Source: an uncultured Cyclobacteriaceae bacterium
GTDB taxonomy: Bacteria > Bacteroidota > Bacteroidia > Cytophagales > Cyclobacteriaceae
Direction of reading: 5' to 3'
Assembly: GCA_905479015.1 (NCBI GenBank)
Contig: CAJQKV010000035.1
Span: 62,001-126,000 of the forward strand
DNA length: 64,000 nucleotides
Shown: positions 19,227 through 27,424 of the stretch, piece after piece
Position numbering within the stretch: position 1 is the stretch's first letter
Layout of the letters: every line of letters begins with the position of its first letter
Notes under the pieces: generated by a model
The model's input: the letters and a program-made list of their open reading frames with translations, nothing else
What the model was told of the DNA's origin: nothing
The model's database searches: none
Program-made: the position numbers and the translations under genes

Positions 19227-19784
19227 TTATTTATTACCTATCCAAGGGGTTTCGTCCAGATTTAGATCGTTGGATATTGTTCTAGCAAGGATAAAGAAAT
19301 AATCGGAAAGGCGATTGATAAATGAAGTGATATTTTCATCTATTTCTTTGTGAAGAGACCATTTGACGATGGTTCGTTCTGCTCTTCGGCATACGGTACG
19401 GCACACATGACAGGCAGAAACGGTTGCGTGACCTCCAGGTAATATGAAGGAAGTAAGTTCTGGTAAATCTTCTTCATATTTGTCGATCCATGTTTCAAGC
19501 TGTTCAATATGAGTTATTGATATTTCGGGTAACTTCATGCCTTTAAAGTCCGTTGCACAGGCAAGTATTGAACCTAAAGAAAAAAGATTTTCTTGGATCC
19601 AGATGAGTTGGCTCTTTTTCGAACTATTTATTCCAGATTGGTCTCGCAGCAAACCGACAAAGGCATTCAATTCATCCACATTCCCATAGGCTTCAATTTG
19701 CAGATCAGATTTGGCTACTTTTTCACCACCTAATAAGGAGGTCTTTCCATGATCACCAGTTTTTGTGTAAATTTTTAAAGCCAT
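19227..19784 (-). CDS. Cob(I)alamin adenosyltransferase, PduO type
   Basis: A 185-residue enzyme that transfers the adenosyl group of ATP to cob(I)alamin, giving the coenzyme for mutases and ribonucleotide reductase. N-terminal KIYTKTGDHGKTSLLGG is the ATP-binding signature, YGNVDELNAFVG follows, and the C-terminal part has the conserved CRTVCRRAERT arginine-rich helix and NRLSDYFFILAR. Length is typical of the PduO/MMAB family. It sits ten bases after the ABC ATPase gene and 14 before ilvE. No cobalamin riboswitch is visible upstream. Confidence 0.93.
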   Translation of the reverse strand: MALKIYTKTGDHGKTSLLGGEKVAKSDLQIEAYGNVDELNAFVGLLRDQSGINSSKKSQLIWIQENLFSLGSILACATDFKGMKLPEISITHIEQLETWIDKYEEDLPELTSFILPGGHATVSACHVCRTVCRRAERTIVKWSLHKEIDENITSFINRLSDYFFILARTISNDLNLDETPWIGNK

Positions 19785-19793
19785 AATTATAAA

Positions 19794-20504
19794 TTAAGTA
19801 AATTCAGCAGTAATGATTTCTTTATTTTTTTCGTCAGATTCTACAATGCCATCACGGAGCCTTACAATCCGATGTGCATACCTCGAGATGTCGTCCTCAT
19901 GGGTAACCATAACAATGGTATTTCCTTCAGCATGCAGTTTTTCAAAAAGACCCATAATTGAATAGGAAGTTTTAGAATCTAAATTACCTGTAGGCTCATC
20001 GGCGAGGATAATACTGGGATCATTTACCAAAGCCCTAGCGATGGCTACTCTTTGACGTTGCCCGCCGGAGAGTTCATTGGGTTTATGATAAGCCCGATCT
20101 CCCAATCCTACACCTTCCAATACCGCATAGGCCTTTGCTTCACGGTCCGACTTTGAATACCCTGCATAGACCAAGGGCAGGGCTACATTTTCAAGTGAGG
20201 AGGCTCTAGGTAAGAGATTGAAGGTTTGAAAAACAAAGCCAATTTCCTTATTTCTAATTTCTGCCAATTCGTTTTCTGTAAGATCACTGACATCTTGATC
20301 GTTGAGAATATATTGACCTGAGGAGGGCGTATCGAGACAACCAATGAGATTCATGAGTGTCGACTTCCCTGATCCCGAAGGACCCATAAAGGCGACATAT
20401 TCTCCCTTGTTGATGGTAATGGAAACGGTTTTGAGTGCATGAATGGTCTCGCTACCCATGATGTATTTTTTGGCAATTTCCGTAGTTTTAATTATTTCAG
20501 ACAT
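19794..20504 (-). CDS. ABC transporter ATP-binding protein, MacB/LolD type
   Basis: A 236-residue ABC ATPase. It has Walker [10 protein letters not shown] near residue 42, the Q-loop [10 protein letters not shown], the signature [15 protein letters not shown], Walker [12 protein letters not shown] and the switch His in VTHEDD. QTFNLLP and [10 protein letters not shown] are characteristic of the LolD/MacB/FtsE branch, which couples to four-helix permeases working in lipoprotein sorting or peptide/antibiotic export. The permease is not adjacent here, so the partner is unknown. It is the first gene of the three-gene minus-strand unit with the cobalamin adenosyltransferase and ilvE. Confidence 0.9.
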   Translation of the reverse strand: MSEIIKTTEIAKKYIMGSETIHALKTVSITINKGEYVAFMGPSGSGKSTLMNLIGCLDTPSSGQYILNDQDVSDLTENELAEIRNKEIGFVFQTFNLLPRASSLENVALPLVYAGYSKSDREAKAYAVLEGVGLGDRAYHKPNELSGGQRQRVAIARALVNDPSIILADEPTGNLDSKTSYSIMGLFEKLHAEGNTIVMVTHEDDISRYAHRIVRLRDGIVESDEKNKEIITAEFT

Positions 20505-20608
20505 TTTACTTTTTGGGAATAAGATGATTAAATGAGCAACTGAGTTATTTTACGAGTAGGGTTTATTTTGGTTCGATTTATGTTTTCAATTAACTTTTAT
20601 TTTTGCTT

Positions 20609-21316
20609 TTAATACAATTTCACAACAGACTTTTTGAGGGTAATGTCTTTTTGTTCCATCAATTGATGAATTGCATGGGCAATATCGAGAGGTTGTGTCC
20701 ACTGGGTGAAATCTGCTGCGGGCATTTGTTGACGATTGATGGGGGTATCTATGGTGCCAGGTACGATAAGAGACGTGAAGACCTTATCTTCAGCGCTTGA
20801 TTCATTCAATGAATGGGTCAATTGTAATAGCAGGCTTTTTGAGAGGGTATAAGGCAGGATTTCCCTGCTAGAGCCTTCAAACAAAGGACGTGATCCAATC
20901 ATGAAAATATCACCACCACCTACTTCGCACATCCATTTATGAACGGGTTTGATGACATTGATGGCTGTGAAAAAATTCAATTTAATCATATGCTCAAAAT
21001 CACTCATTTTGGCATTGGACAAGTTGTTCATAGCAAATCCTCCCACCGTTAGAATAACTGCTTTGAGCTCGATTTTTTCGCTTTGAAGCTGATCAATAAG
21101 TTCCTGTGCTGCATTTTCATCGGTCAAATTTAACGGATAATATTTAGTGTTATTGCGGTTTATTGCGGTCTTACTCGGGGAAGTGGTTCCGAATACTTGA
21201 TATCCTGTTGATGAAAAGTAATCCGTCATAGGACTTCCTAAGCCACCTAAGGCACCGGTGATGAGCAAGGTTTTCAAAATTAAATTATTTAGATTACACA
21301 ATGAATTATGAGTCAA
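20609..21316 (-). CDS. SDR family NAD(P)-dependent oxidoreductase
   Basis: A short-chain dehydrogenase/reductase of about 222-235 residues. TGALGGLGSP near the N-terminus is the glycine-rich nucleotide-binding motif, and PYTLSKS contains the YxxxK catalytic pair preceded by a Ser (IGSRPL). Substrate unknown. The longest frame begins at 21316 and overlaps the divergent atl-like gene, but the TTG at 21277 gives MKTLLITGALGG, the normal SDR start, and a -7-like GATCTTTG on the minus strand lies just upstream of 21316; 21277 is therefore the more likely start. Confidence 0.85.
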   Translation of the reverse strand: MTHNSLCNLNNLILKTLLITGALGGLGSPMTDYFSSTGYQVFGTTSPSKTAINRNNTKYYPLNLTDENAAQELIDQLQSEKIELKAVILTVGGFAMNNLSNAKMSDFEHMIKLNFFTAINVIKPVHKWMCEVGGGDIFMIGSRPLFEGSSREILPYTLSKSLLLQLTHSLNESSAEDKVFTSLIVPGTIDTPINRQQMPAADFTQWTQPLDIAHAIHQLMEQKDITLKKSVVKLY

Positions 21317-21640
21317 AGATCGTCATTTTTTCAAGATGTTTATGAAGTCGTCATGTTAATTCCAAAGGGCAGAGTAACTTCTTACGGAGCGATAGGAAAA
21401 TATTTGGGTATGCCATCAAGTGCAAGAATGGTGGGATGGGCCATGAATGCGTCGCATACTTTGCCCAAAGTGCCGGCACATCGAGTGGTGAATCGAGTGG
21501 GCGTTCTAACGGGGAAGCATTTTTTTGAAACTCCCAGTCGCATGCAAGAATTATTAGAGGCAGAGCATATAAAGGTTGATAATGATCAAATTCAGCGCTT
21601 TGAAGATTTTTTTTGGGATCCAGTAAAAGAGCTACCTTGA
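21308..21640 (+). CDS. Alkyltransferase-like protein (ATL), MGMT family
   Basis: A 110-residue protein matching the C-terminal DNA-binding domain of O6-methylguanine-DNA methyltransferase. It has the Tyr (Y26) and Arg finger (R40 in SARMVGWAM) that flip the damaged base, but the active-site PCHRV is PAHRV here (A57 in place of the acceptor Cys). It therefore cannot accept the alkyl group and should act as an ATL protein, binding O6-alkylguanine and handing it to nucleotide excision repair (known for E. coli Atl, Thermus TTHA1564 and yeast Atl1). Its start overlaps the longest frame of the divergent SDR gene, and its end overlaps the convergent symporter by nine bases. Confidence 0.9.
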   Translation: MSQRSSFFQDVYEVVMLIPKGRVTSYGAIGKYLGMPSSARMVGWAMNASHTLPKVPAHRVVNRVGVLTGKHFFETPSRMQELLEAEHIKVDNDQIQRFEDFFWDPVKELP

Positions 21641-23074
21641 TTTCTTGCTGATCAGCCAAAGTCCTAGGAAAGTAAAGGCGCCGTTGAGCATGAGTAACTC
21701 AAAACCAAATTGATAGCCATTGAGCCATTCGCTTGAATACTTGCTCAGCAAGTAGCAAAAAACAGGGGCGAGTATACAAATGAGGGGAACCCACTGATCC
21801 TTAACAATGCGCTGAGTAAAAATACCAAAGGAAAATAAGCCCAATAAAGGCCCATAAGTATAACCTGCGACTGAAAAAATGGAATTGATCACACTTTGAT
21901 CATTTATTGCCTTGAAAAAAAGAATTACCACGATCAGTAGCAGAGAAAAACCAATGTGAACCATCAATTTAGTTTGCTTTTTTGATTCAAAATTGTGAGG
22001 CTTGAAATTCAAAAAATCTATACAAAAAGAAGTGGTCAATGCAGTGAGTGCCGAATCGGCACTGGAGTAAGCCGCTGCAGTAATACCGAGGAGAAAGGCA
22101 ATGCCAGCAATTGAGGAAAAATGTTCTATGGCTAAGTAAGGAAATAGATTATCAGTTCCTGGAGGGACTACGATGCCCTTAAGTTCTACAAACTGATACA
22201 ACAAGACCCCAAGTACCATAAAAAGTAAATTGACGGGGATCAGACTGAGACTCATCCAATAGATGTTTTTTTGAGATTCTTTTAAATTCCTACAGGTCAA
22301 GTTTTTTTGCATCATGTCTTGATCGAGTCCGGTCATGACCACTGCAATAAAGGCACCAGAAAAGAATTGTTTGAAAAAATTACGACTGTGTTGCCAGTCC
22401 CAATTGAAAATTGTGCTCTTACTGTCGTTATAAACTTGAGAAGTCAAGGTAGACCAAGACCAGTTGAGATCTTCTTTAATGAAATAGATACTCATCAGAA
22501 CTGAAATAAGCATAAAGGTAGTCTGCAAGGTATCTGTCCAAACAATTGTTTTAATGCCGCCTCTAAAGGTATAAAGCCAAATTAACAGGACGGCGGATAC
22601 TACGGCAACCCAAAACGGCAATTCATAACTATCGAAAATAGCAAGTTGAAGTACACTCGCCACAAGAAAAAGTCTAAAGGAAGCCCCAATGACTCGGCTC
22701 AATAAAAAGAAAAAGGCGCCAGACTTGTAAGACCAAAACCCTAAACGTTGATCAAGATAGGTGTATATCGAAATGAGGTTATGCTTGTAGTAAAGGGGTA
22801 ATAATATTTGAGCAATGATGGCATATCCCACGAGATACCCCAGAACCATTTGAAAATAATAAAAATTACTATTACCGACCTCACCAGGTACCGAAATAAA
22901 GGTAACCCCCGAAAGAGAGGCACCAATCATCCCGAAAGCGACCAGATACCAAGGAGATTGTCGATTGCCATCGTAGAAGGAATGAGCCGTATTATTTTTG
23001 GAGGTGAACCATGAAATAGCAATTAATAAAATAAAATAGCCACCAATAATGAGCAATATTAATAAAGGATCCAT
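21632..23074 (-). CDS. Sodium:solute symporter (SSS family)
   Basis: A membrane protein of 480 residues (if started at the ATG at 23074; a frame beginning at 23101 adds nine residues) with 13 hydrophobic segments. SGVTFISVPGEVG in the first helices and the GITAAAYSSADSALTAL segment in helix 8, which carries the Na+-binding Ser/Thr residues, identify the SSS/SSF family. Substrates include sugars, amino acids, sialic acid or carboxylates; none can be chosen from sequence. The ATG at 23074 is preferred because DPLLILLIIGGYF begins the first helix directly. It is divergent from clpS. Confidence 0.88.
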   Translation of the reverse strand: MDPLLILLIIGGYFILLIAISWFTSKNNTAHSFYDGNRQSPWYLVAFGMIGASLSGVTFISVPGEVGNSNFYYFQMVLGYLVGYAIIAQILLPLYYKHNLISIYTYLDQRLGFWSYKSGAFFFLLSRVIGASFRLFLVASVLQLAIFDSYELPFWVAVVSAVLLIWLYTFRGGIKTIVWTDTLQTTFMLISVLMSIYFIKEDLNWSWSTLTSQVYNDSKSTIFNWDWQHSRNFFKQFFSGAFIAVVMTGLDQDMMQKNLTCRNLKESQKNIYWMSLSLIPVNLLFMVLGVLLYQFVELKGIVVPPGTDNLFPYLAIEHFSSIAGIAFLLGITAAAYSSADSALTALTTSFCIDFLNFKPHNFESKKQTKLMVHIGFSLLLIVVILFFKAINDQSVINSIFSVAGYTYGPLLGLFSFGIFTQRIVKDQWVPLICILAPVFCYLLSKYSSEWLNGYQFGFELLMLNGAFTFLGLWLISKKSR

Positions 23075-23095
23075 TCTTTTAATAAGTTGAGATAG

Positions 23096-23124
23096 TTGCA
23101 AAATAATAGTTATTGATAACTTTG
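23096..23124 (+). promoter_or_regulatory. clpS-recR promoter (TTG-N18-TAACTTTG)
   Basis: TTG at 23096-23098 and TAACTTTG at 23117-23124 are separated by 18 bases and match the Bacteroidota consensus. The predicted start near 23129 leaves a leader of about 12 bases before the clpS ATG. Confidence 0.65.
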
Positions 23125-23140
23125 CATCAAATTATTATCA

Positions 23141-23428
23141 ATGAACATGAATTTCGAGCCGGAAGTTGAAGAACTGGTTGAGGTAGCATTGGATATTGAT
23201 CAAGAGAAGGAAAGAGGTCTTATTGTTTATAATGATGACTACAATACTTTTGATCATGTGACCTCAACGCTGATAAAAGTATGCAAACATCGCCCTATTC
23301 AGGCAGAACAATGCACTTATATCATTCATTATAAGGGGAAATGTCTTGTGAAAAAAGGCAGCTACGAAATATTAAAACCCATGCGAGAAGCCCTATCTGA
23401 AGCCGGGATTAAAGCCGTTATTGAATAA
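23141..23428 (+). CDS. clpS: ATP-dependent Clp protease adaptor ClpS
   Basis: A 95-residue N-end-rule adaptor that delivers substrates with bulky N-terminal residues to ClpA/ClpC-ClpP. The core YNDDYNTFDHVTSTLIKVC contains the NDD/NT substrate-pocket signature and the following helix. EQCTYIIHYKGKCLVKKG is the conserved ClpS middle segment, in which many ClpS proteins have H rather than Y at the metal site. The unusually acidic N-terminal 25 residues are the extension that enters the Clp pore. recR starts directly after the stop codon. Confidence 0.92.
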   Translation: MNMNFEPEVEELVEVALDIDQEKERGLIVYNDDYNTFDHVTSTLIKVCKHRPIQAEQCTYIIHYKGKCLVKKGSYEILKPMREALSEAGIKAVIE

Positions 23429-24040
23429 ATGGAATTTTCTTCAAAACTAGTTGAGCAAGCCGTTGAGGAAATCTCAAAATTACCAGGCATAGGAAAGAAA
23501 ACAGCTTTGCGATTGGCTTTGCATCTATTGAAGCAGCCAGAAGATCAGACCTTACTGTTGACCCAAAAATTAAAAGAACTGCGGGAGGACATCAAATATT
23601 GTCAAACCTGCCACATCATAAGTGATACCCAAGATTGTACTTGCAAGACCATGTCCATAAATCCAGCACTGATTTGTGTGGTAGAAGAAACACCTGACGT
23701 ATTGGCGATTCGTAATACAGGCCAATACAATGGGATGTTTCATGTTTTAGGAGGTCGAATTTCTCCCATTGATGGAATTGGACCAGATGAATTGATGATC
23801 ACAAGTTTAGTCAATCGAATCAAACTAAGTGATGGAGAAATAAAGGAAGTTATTCTGGCACTTAGCGGTACTTTGGAGGGTGATACGACTGCTTTTTATT
23901 TAACCAAGCAATTAGAGGAGTTGAACGTTGAAGTAACCTCGATAACGAGAGGAATTCCTGTGGGAGGTGAGCTTGAATATGCCGATGAGGTCACTTTGGG
24001 CAGGAGTATTATTACTCGAAGTAAAGTAAATACAGATTAA
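23429..24040 (+). CDS. recR: Recombination mediator RecR
   Basis: A 203-residue protein that with RecO and RecF loads RecA on gapped DNA. It has the N-terminal helix-hairpin-helix ([17 protein letters not shown]), a four-Cys zinc finger ([16 protein letters not shown], about residues 57-72), and a TOPRIM domain beginning with [13 protein letters not shown] and containing [18 protein letters not shown], followed by the C-terminal Walker-B-like block [14 protein letters not shown]. Length is typical. The ATG follows the clpS TAA with no gap, so translation is likely coupled. Confidence 0.97.
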   Translation: MEFSSKLVEQAVEEISKLPGIGKKTALRLALHLLKQPEDQTLLLTQKLKELREDIKYCQTCHIISDTQDCTCKTMSINPALICVVEETPDVLAIRNTGQYNGMFHVLGGRISPIDGIGPDELMITSLVNRIKLSDGEIKEVILALSGTLEGDTTAFYLTKQLEELNVEVTSITRGIPVGGELEYADEVTLGRSIITRSKVNTD

Positions 24041-24225
24041 TTTCGTTTGTTATTGATGCCATCCCAGAGCGAATAGAAAATAAGGAGAAGGATACCCGCT
24101 ATCAAAATAGGAAAAATCCAATTGGTTTTCCCCTCTCTAAAACCAGCCATAAATCTTATGCTTGCTAGCGCAGCAGCGGCCAAGCCTAAAAGTACACCTA
24201 GACCCTTTCGAACAATTGGATTCAT
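24037..24225 (-). CDS. Small two-helix membrane protein
   Basis: A 62-residue predicted membrane protein with two hydrophobic helices (about residues 7-25 and 36-53) joined by a short basic/polar turn containing GFREGKTNW, ending in a charged tail. No family was recognised. It overlaps the 3' end of recR by four bases on the opposite strand. A clean two-helix profile and plausible codon use support a real gene, but it could be spurious. Confidence 0.5.
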   Translation of the reverse strand: MNPIVRKGLGVLLGLAAAALASIRFMAGFREGKTNWIFPILIAGILLLIFYSLWDGINNKRN

Positions 24226-24424
24226 TTTTTATGCGTTCATGAACGAGTTATATTTTTCACTAAATATTCTTTCAGATAAATCTTGTTCAAGATGTTAGTA
24301 AAATATATGTAAAATTGATAAACATTTCATTATTTTCAATTTTTATTTAATTGTAGAAACCAATTTAATTTTTTTTTAGCTAAATTGATTATTATTAAAA
24401 TTTTTTAACCTAAAACAATAACTT
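24226..24424. other. AT-rich regulatory region upstream of the rhodopsin gene, with a 12-bp palindrome
   Basis: This divergent region contains a perfect palindrome CGTTCATGAACG at 24234-24245, next to the start of the small membrane protein gene and 180 bases from the rhodopsin start. The 100 bases before the rhodopsin ATG are more than 80% A+T. A strict TAnnTTTG promoter is not visible. The palindrome could be an operator for either gene; this is inference only. Confidence 0.35.
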
Positions 24425-25147
24425 ATGAATTTCACACTTAACGCTATTTTGCAGTCTGGAGACTACGTTGGGTTTACCTTTTTTATTGGTAGCATGGCCA
24501 TGCTTGCCGCTACTGTATTCTTCTTTCTCGAGATGGGGAATGTTCAAGGTAAATGGAGAACGTCTATGTTGATCTCAGGATTGATTACCTTCATTGCAGC
24601 AGTGCATTACTTTTATATGAGAGATTTTTGGGCAGAGACAGGTACTTCTCCCACTGAATTTAGATACATTGATTGGATTTTAACAGTACCCTTAATGTGT
24701 GTTGAATTTTATCTTATTTTAAAGGCCTTTGGAGCCAAGATGGATCTTTTGTGGAAAATGATTGTTTATTCGCTTTGGATGCTTATTTTCGGATATCTAG
24801 GAGAGACGGTATATAGAGATTCTAGTGCGATCTGGGGTGCTATATCTACCTTAGGTTACGTGGGTATTTTCTATGAAGTATGGTTTGGATCTGCCAAAAA
24901 GCTTTCACAAGGATCAAATGATCCCCATTTGCAGAAAGCATTTAACACTTTAGCATGGTTCATATTAGTTGGATGGGCTATTTATCCAATTGGATACATG
25001 GCGATACCAGGTGGATTATTAAGTGGAGTATTACCTTTAGAGTCTCTAGACATTATCTATAATATTGGAGATGCAATAAATAAAATTGGTTTTGGATTAG
25101 TGATTTATTCATTGGCCATCAGCAGCGGTAAAAAAGCAGAAGCTTAA
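24425..25147 (+). CDS. Proteorhodopsin, outward proton pump, green-type
   Basis: A 240-residue seven-helix retinal protein of the inner membrane. Functional residues by alignment to proteorhodopsin (PR) and Gloeobacter rhodopsin: H61 (PR His75), R80, counterion D83 with T87 and E94 (the D-T-E motif of a proton pump with its own cytoplasmic donor), M91 at PR position 105 (non-Gln, expected green absorption), D216 and the retinal Schiff-base lysine K220 in GDAINKIGFG. G138 in IWGAISTLG aligns with Gly178 of Gloeobacter rhodopsin, the fenestration residue that permits a carotenoid antenna, where many PRs have a bulky residue. The retinal-forming blh gene follows on the same strand. Confidence 0.97.
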   Translation: MNFTLNAILQSGDYVGFTFFIGSMAMLAATVFFFLEMGNVQGKWRTSMLISGLITFIAAVHYFYMRDFWAETGTSPTEFRYIDWILTVPLMCVEFYLILKAFGAKMDLLWKMIVYSLWMLIFGYLGETVYRDSSAIWGAISTLGYVGIFYEVWFGSAKKLSQGSNDPHLQKAFNTLAWFILVGWAIYPIGYMAIPGGLLSGVLPLESLDIIYNIGDAINKIGFGLVIYSLAISSGKKAEA

Positions 25148-25163
25148 TACCATAAAATTAGTT

Positions 25164-25194
25164 AAAAGAGGGTATTTTAATGCCCTCTTTTTTT
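25164..25194 (+). terminator. Intrinsic terminator/attenuator between rhodopsin and blh
   Basis: AAAAGAGGG (25164-25172) pairs perfectly with CCCTCTTTT (25183-25191) over a 10-base loop, and T continues to 25194, directly before the blh ATG at 25195. It would stop much of the transcription leaving the rhodopsin gene; leaky read-through would supply blh at a lower level. No separate blh promoter is visible in the 47-base gap. Confidence 0.8.
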
Positions 25195-26100
25195 ATGACT
25201 AAATATTTACAATACGGATTTGCTTTGGTTGTGGGATCACTTTATTTGGTGTTTATCCCTGAAGATGATGTGACAAATATAATGGCACTGACGGCCATTT
25301 TGTTTTTTGGCGTCCCTCATGGGGCCATTGATCATAAAATTCACCTTAAATTCTCAAAAAAAAGCAACATTAAAAAATTCATTTTGATATATATCTTGGT
25401 GGGTTTGGGCTTTTTGTTGTGGTGGGTGTTGATGCCACTGAAAGCGTTATTGATCTTTATCATTTTGTCGGCCTATCATTTTGGACAAGAATTGATTGAA
25501 GACATTGCAGAAACCCCGAAAGACCCTATTCTTAATTTAAGTTGGGGATTGATCGTATTAGTAAGTCCAATCATTTTGAAATTTAATGAACTACTACCTA
25601 CCCTAAATTTCATTGGTTCACAATCGATATCAAGGATACCGAAGGATATCCAAGTAATTACCGTTTTAGTCATTCACCTACTGGGCTATGTTTATATAGC
25701 TTATCTACTTGTTAAAGGAGTAATTCGTAAAGTTGCGGTCATTCGCTTGATTCTTTTTTCTATTTACTTATTACTGAGTTATCTTATGCTTCCCTTTATT
25801 GTCGCTTTTGCACTTTATTTTGTTTTATTTCATTCAATCAATGCAATGCGACACCAATTTTTTTGGATGAAAGATCGTACGACTGATTATACATTCGCTT
25901 CTTTCTTAAAAGACCTAAGCCCTTTTACTTTACTGACCATTGTGGGAATGTCCGGTTTGATTTATTATTTAGATCCTGCTGACTGGTCTGTGTTTTTTAC
26001 CTATTTTTTCGTCTTTATTTCCTTATTGACCTTACCGCATGCCATCCTGTTTGATGAGCTGTATTTATCCAAGAATACCGCAAAGTATCCCAAAGATTAA
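25195..26100 (+). CDS. blh: Beta-carotene 15,15'-dioxygenase, Brp/Blh family
   Basis: A 301-residue polytopic membrane enzyme that cleaves beta-carotene to two molecules of retinal for the adjacent rhodopsin. Family His motifs proposed to bind iron are visible: PHGAIDHKIHL near the N-terminus, SAYHFGQEL and the later LFHSINAMRHQ, plus a C-terminal LPHAILFDELY. Eight or so hydrophobic segments are present. An upstream ATG at 25180 lies in the loop of the terminator hairpin and would add five residues; 25195, just past the T-run, is preferred. Carotenoid synthesis genes are not in this window. Confidence 0.93.
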   Translation: MTKYLQYGFALVVGSLYLVFIPEDDVTNIMALTAILFFGVPHGAIDHKIHLKFSKKSNIKKFILIYILVGLGFLLWWVLMPLKALLIFIILSAYHFGQELIEDIAETPKDPILNLSWGLIVLVSPIILKFNELLPTLNFIGSQSISRIPKDIQVITVLVIHLLGYVYIAYLLVKGVIRKVAVIRLILFSIYLLLSYLMLPFIVAFALYFVLFHSINAMRHQFFWMKDRTTDYTFASFLKDLSPFTLLTIVGMSGLIYYLDPADWSVFFTYFFVFISLLTLPHAILFDELYLSKNTAKYPKD

Positions 26101-26149
26101 ATCTGTTTTCATTTAGGTATTTATTGTTCTTCCTCTTCAATTTTTAGGG

Positions 26150-27028
26150 TTAGCTCAACTCCTCATCAAATTTATTATGAATCATTAGGATGAGTAGGCC
26201 AAATACGATGGCACCGATAATGAGCCCTATGTTTAGCAATCCGGTTACTGAGAAGGATAATCGAATCAAGATGGTAGAAATGATAAACCCAGAATTACGG
26301 ATGACCTTGTGGAATTTATCCGTGTAGTAAAATGAGGCCAGTAATAAAATCACGTCTACTACGATCAATAGTGTGAAAAATTCATCAAAAAATATGTTAT
26401 TGATATCTTTAAAGGAAGTTTTAATCATCGCATCAAGATTAAAAAGAGTAAACGTCCAATTTGAAAGACTGTAAGTGGCAATGATGACGAGTATAGGAAC
26501 TAAACTGGCAGCGATGACTTTCTTCAATGTTATAAAACCATCGATATTGCTGGTGATTACTTTTTGAGTTTCCGAGTGCTTAGGCTTACTTTGCTTATAA
26601 AAAAGGTAGAGTAGGTAGAACATGACTACCGAGGCAATAATATCGAAAGTAAATTGAAGGTCATTTTTAATTTCAAACCAATTGGTAGAGAGTTTTAATT
26701 CTGATAAGTCTTTGAACAATCGTCTGATAACGATGAGTGTTATGATCTCATATTGTTTGCCAATATAAGTAGTTATGGATCTTGGTAAATAGTAGATGAC
26801 CAGGTAGACTTCATACAATAAAATAAATGAAAAAGGGGTATAGATGGCGGCGATGGGACTGTCAAAAAGGCTAGATTCTAAGTGAATTAATTTGAGTTGA
26901 ACCAATAAAATCAGTAGGAGATGTATGACAAAGCTTGCAATGGCGATGCTCAGAATAATTTTCTCACTTCTTTTTTTAGTGGTCTCGGAAAGTAAGTAAC
27001 GAAATATATTTTGGATGTTATTTTTCAC
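26150..27028 (-). CDS. Multi-pass membrane protein of unknown function
   Basis: A 292-residue protein with about seven hydrophobic helices. The N-terminal 22 residues are polar and basic (KKRSEK), followed by a helix pair at about 25-80. A long amphipathic stretch around 90-120 contains several Arg and Lys, and a further four helices lie between 125 and 285. The layout recalls Bacteroidota membrane proteins annotated only as hypothetical. No catalytic, channel or nucleotide-binding motif was recognised. It faces blh convergently with a gap of 49 bases. Confidence 0.7.
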   Translation of the reverse strand: MKNNIQNIFRYLLSETTKKRSEKIILSIAIASFVIHLLLILLVQLKLIHLESSLFDSPIAAIYTPFSFILLYEVYLVIYYLPRSITTYIGKQYEIITLIVIRRLFKDLSELKLSTNWFEIKNDLQFTFDIIASVVMFYLLYLFYKQSKPKHSETQKVITSNIDGFITLKKVIAASLVPILVIIATYSLSNWTFTLFNLDAMIKTSFKDINNIFFDEFFTLLIVVDVILLLASFYYTDKFHKVIRNSGFIISTILIRLSFSVTGLLNIGLIIGAIVFGLLILMIHNKFDEELS

Positions 27029-27424
27029 GTTTTGAATTTTACAGATTGTAGGTAAGTTGTTTCGAAAGCCAAAAACGTCGCCTACTAATTAAACTCAATT
27101 AATATACCAAATAATTCAATAAAATCCAAATTAATTAGGTCAAAATATAGTTTGTGAATATTAATAAAGGCTGGAGTGGGTTGAGTTTAATCAAGGTAGT
27201 TATTCCCTTTTTTAAAGGGCTGAAGATTCACCCTGTAGGGTAATCATTCCTATTGAATAATGGTATTTTACAGGTTATTACGGATAATTTTAGAGGATTA
27301 GTGACAAAAGACCTTACTTCGCGCAGTTGCTTTTCATAAATGGTGAATTTGGAAGGTCGAGATTATAGAACTAACTTTTTTTTATAATCGTTAATGAGTT
27401 ACCTATTTCAAGGACCTTTCTTTT
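27029..27424. other. Divergent intergenic region with two adjacent short inverted repeats
   Basis: This 396-base AT-rich stretch holds no gene-like frame. Two small perfect inverted repeats lie close together: CCCTTT-TTT-AAAGGG at 27205-27219 and ACCCT-GT-AGGGT at 27230-27241. They could be hairpins or operator sites. No strict TAnnTTTG promoter is apparent for either flanking gene. Confidence 0.35.

Noticed and set aside
20598-20605. Perfect -7 motif TATTTTTG on the plus strand.
   Set aside because: No plus-strand gene follows it; the only frame there is the reverse shadow of the SDR gene.
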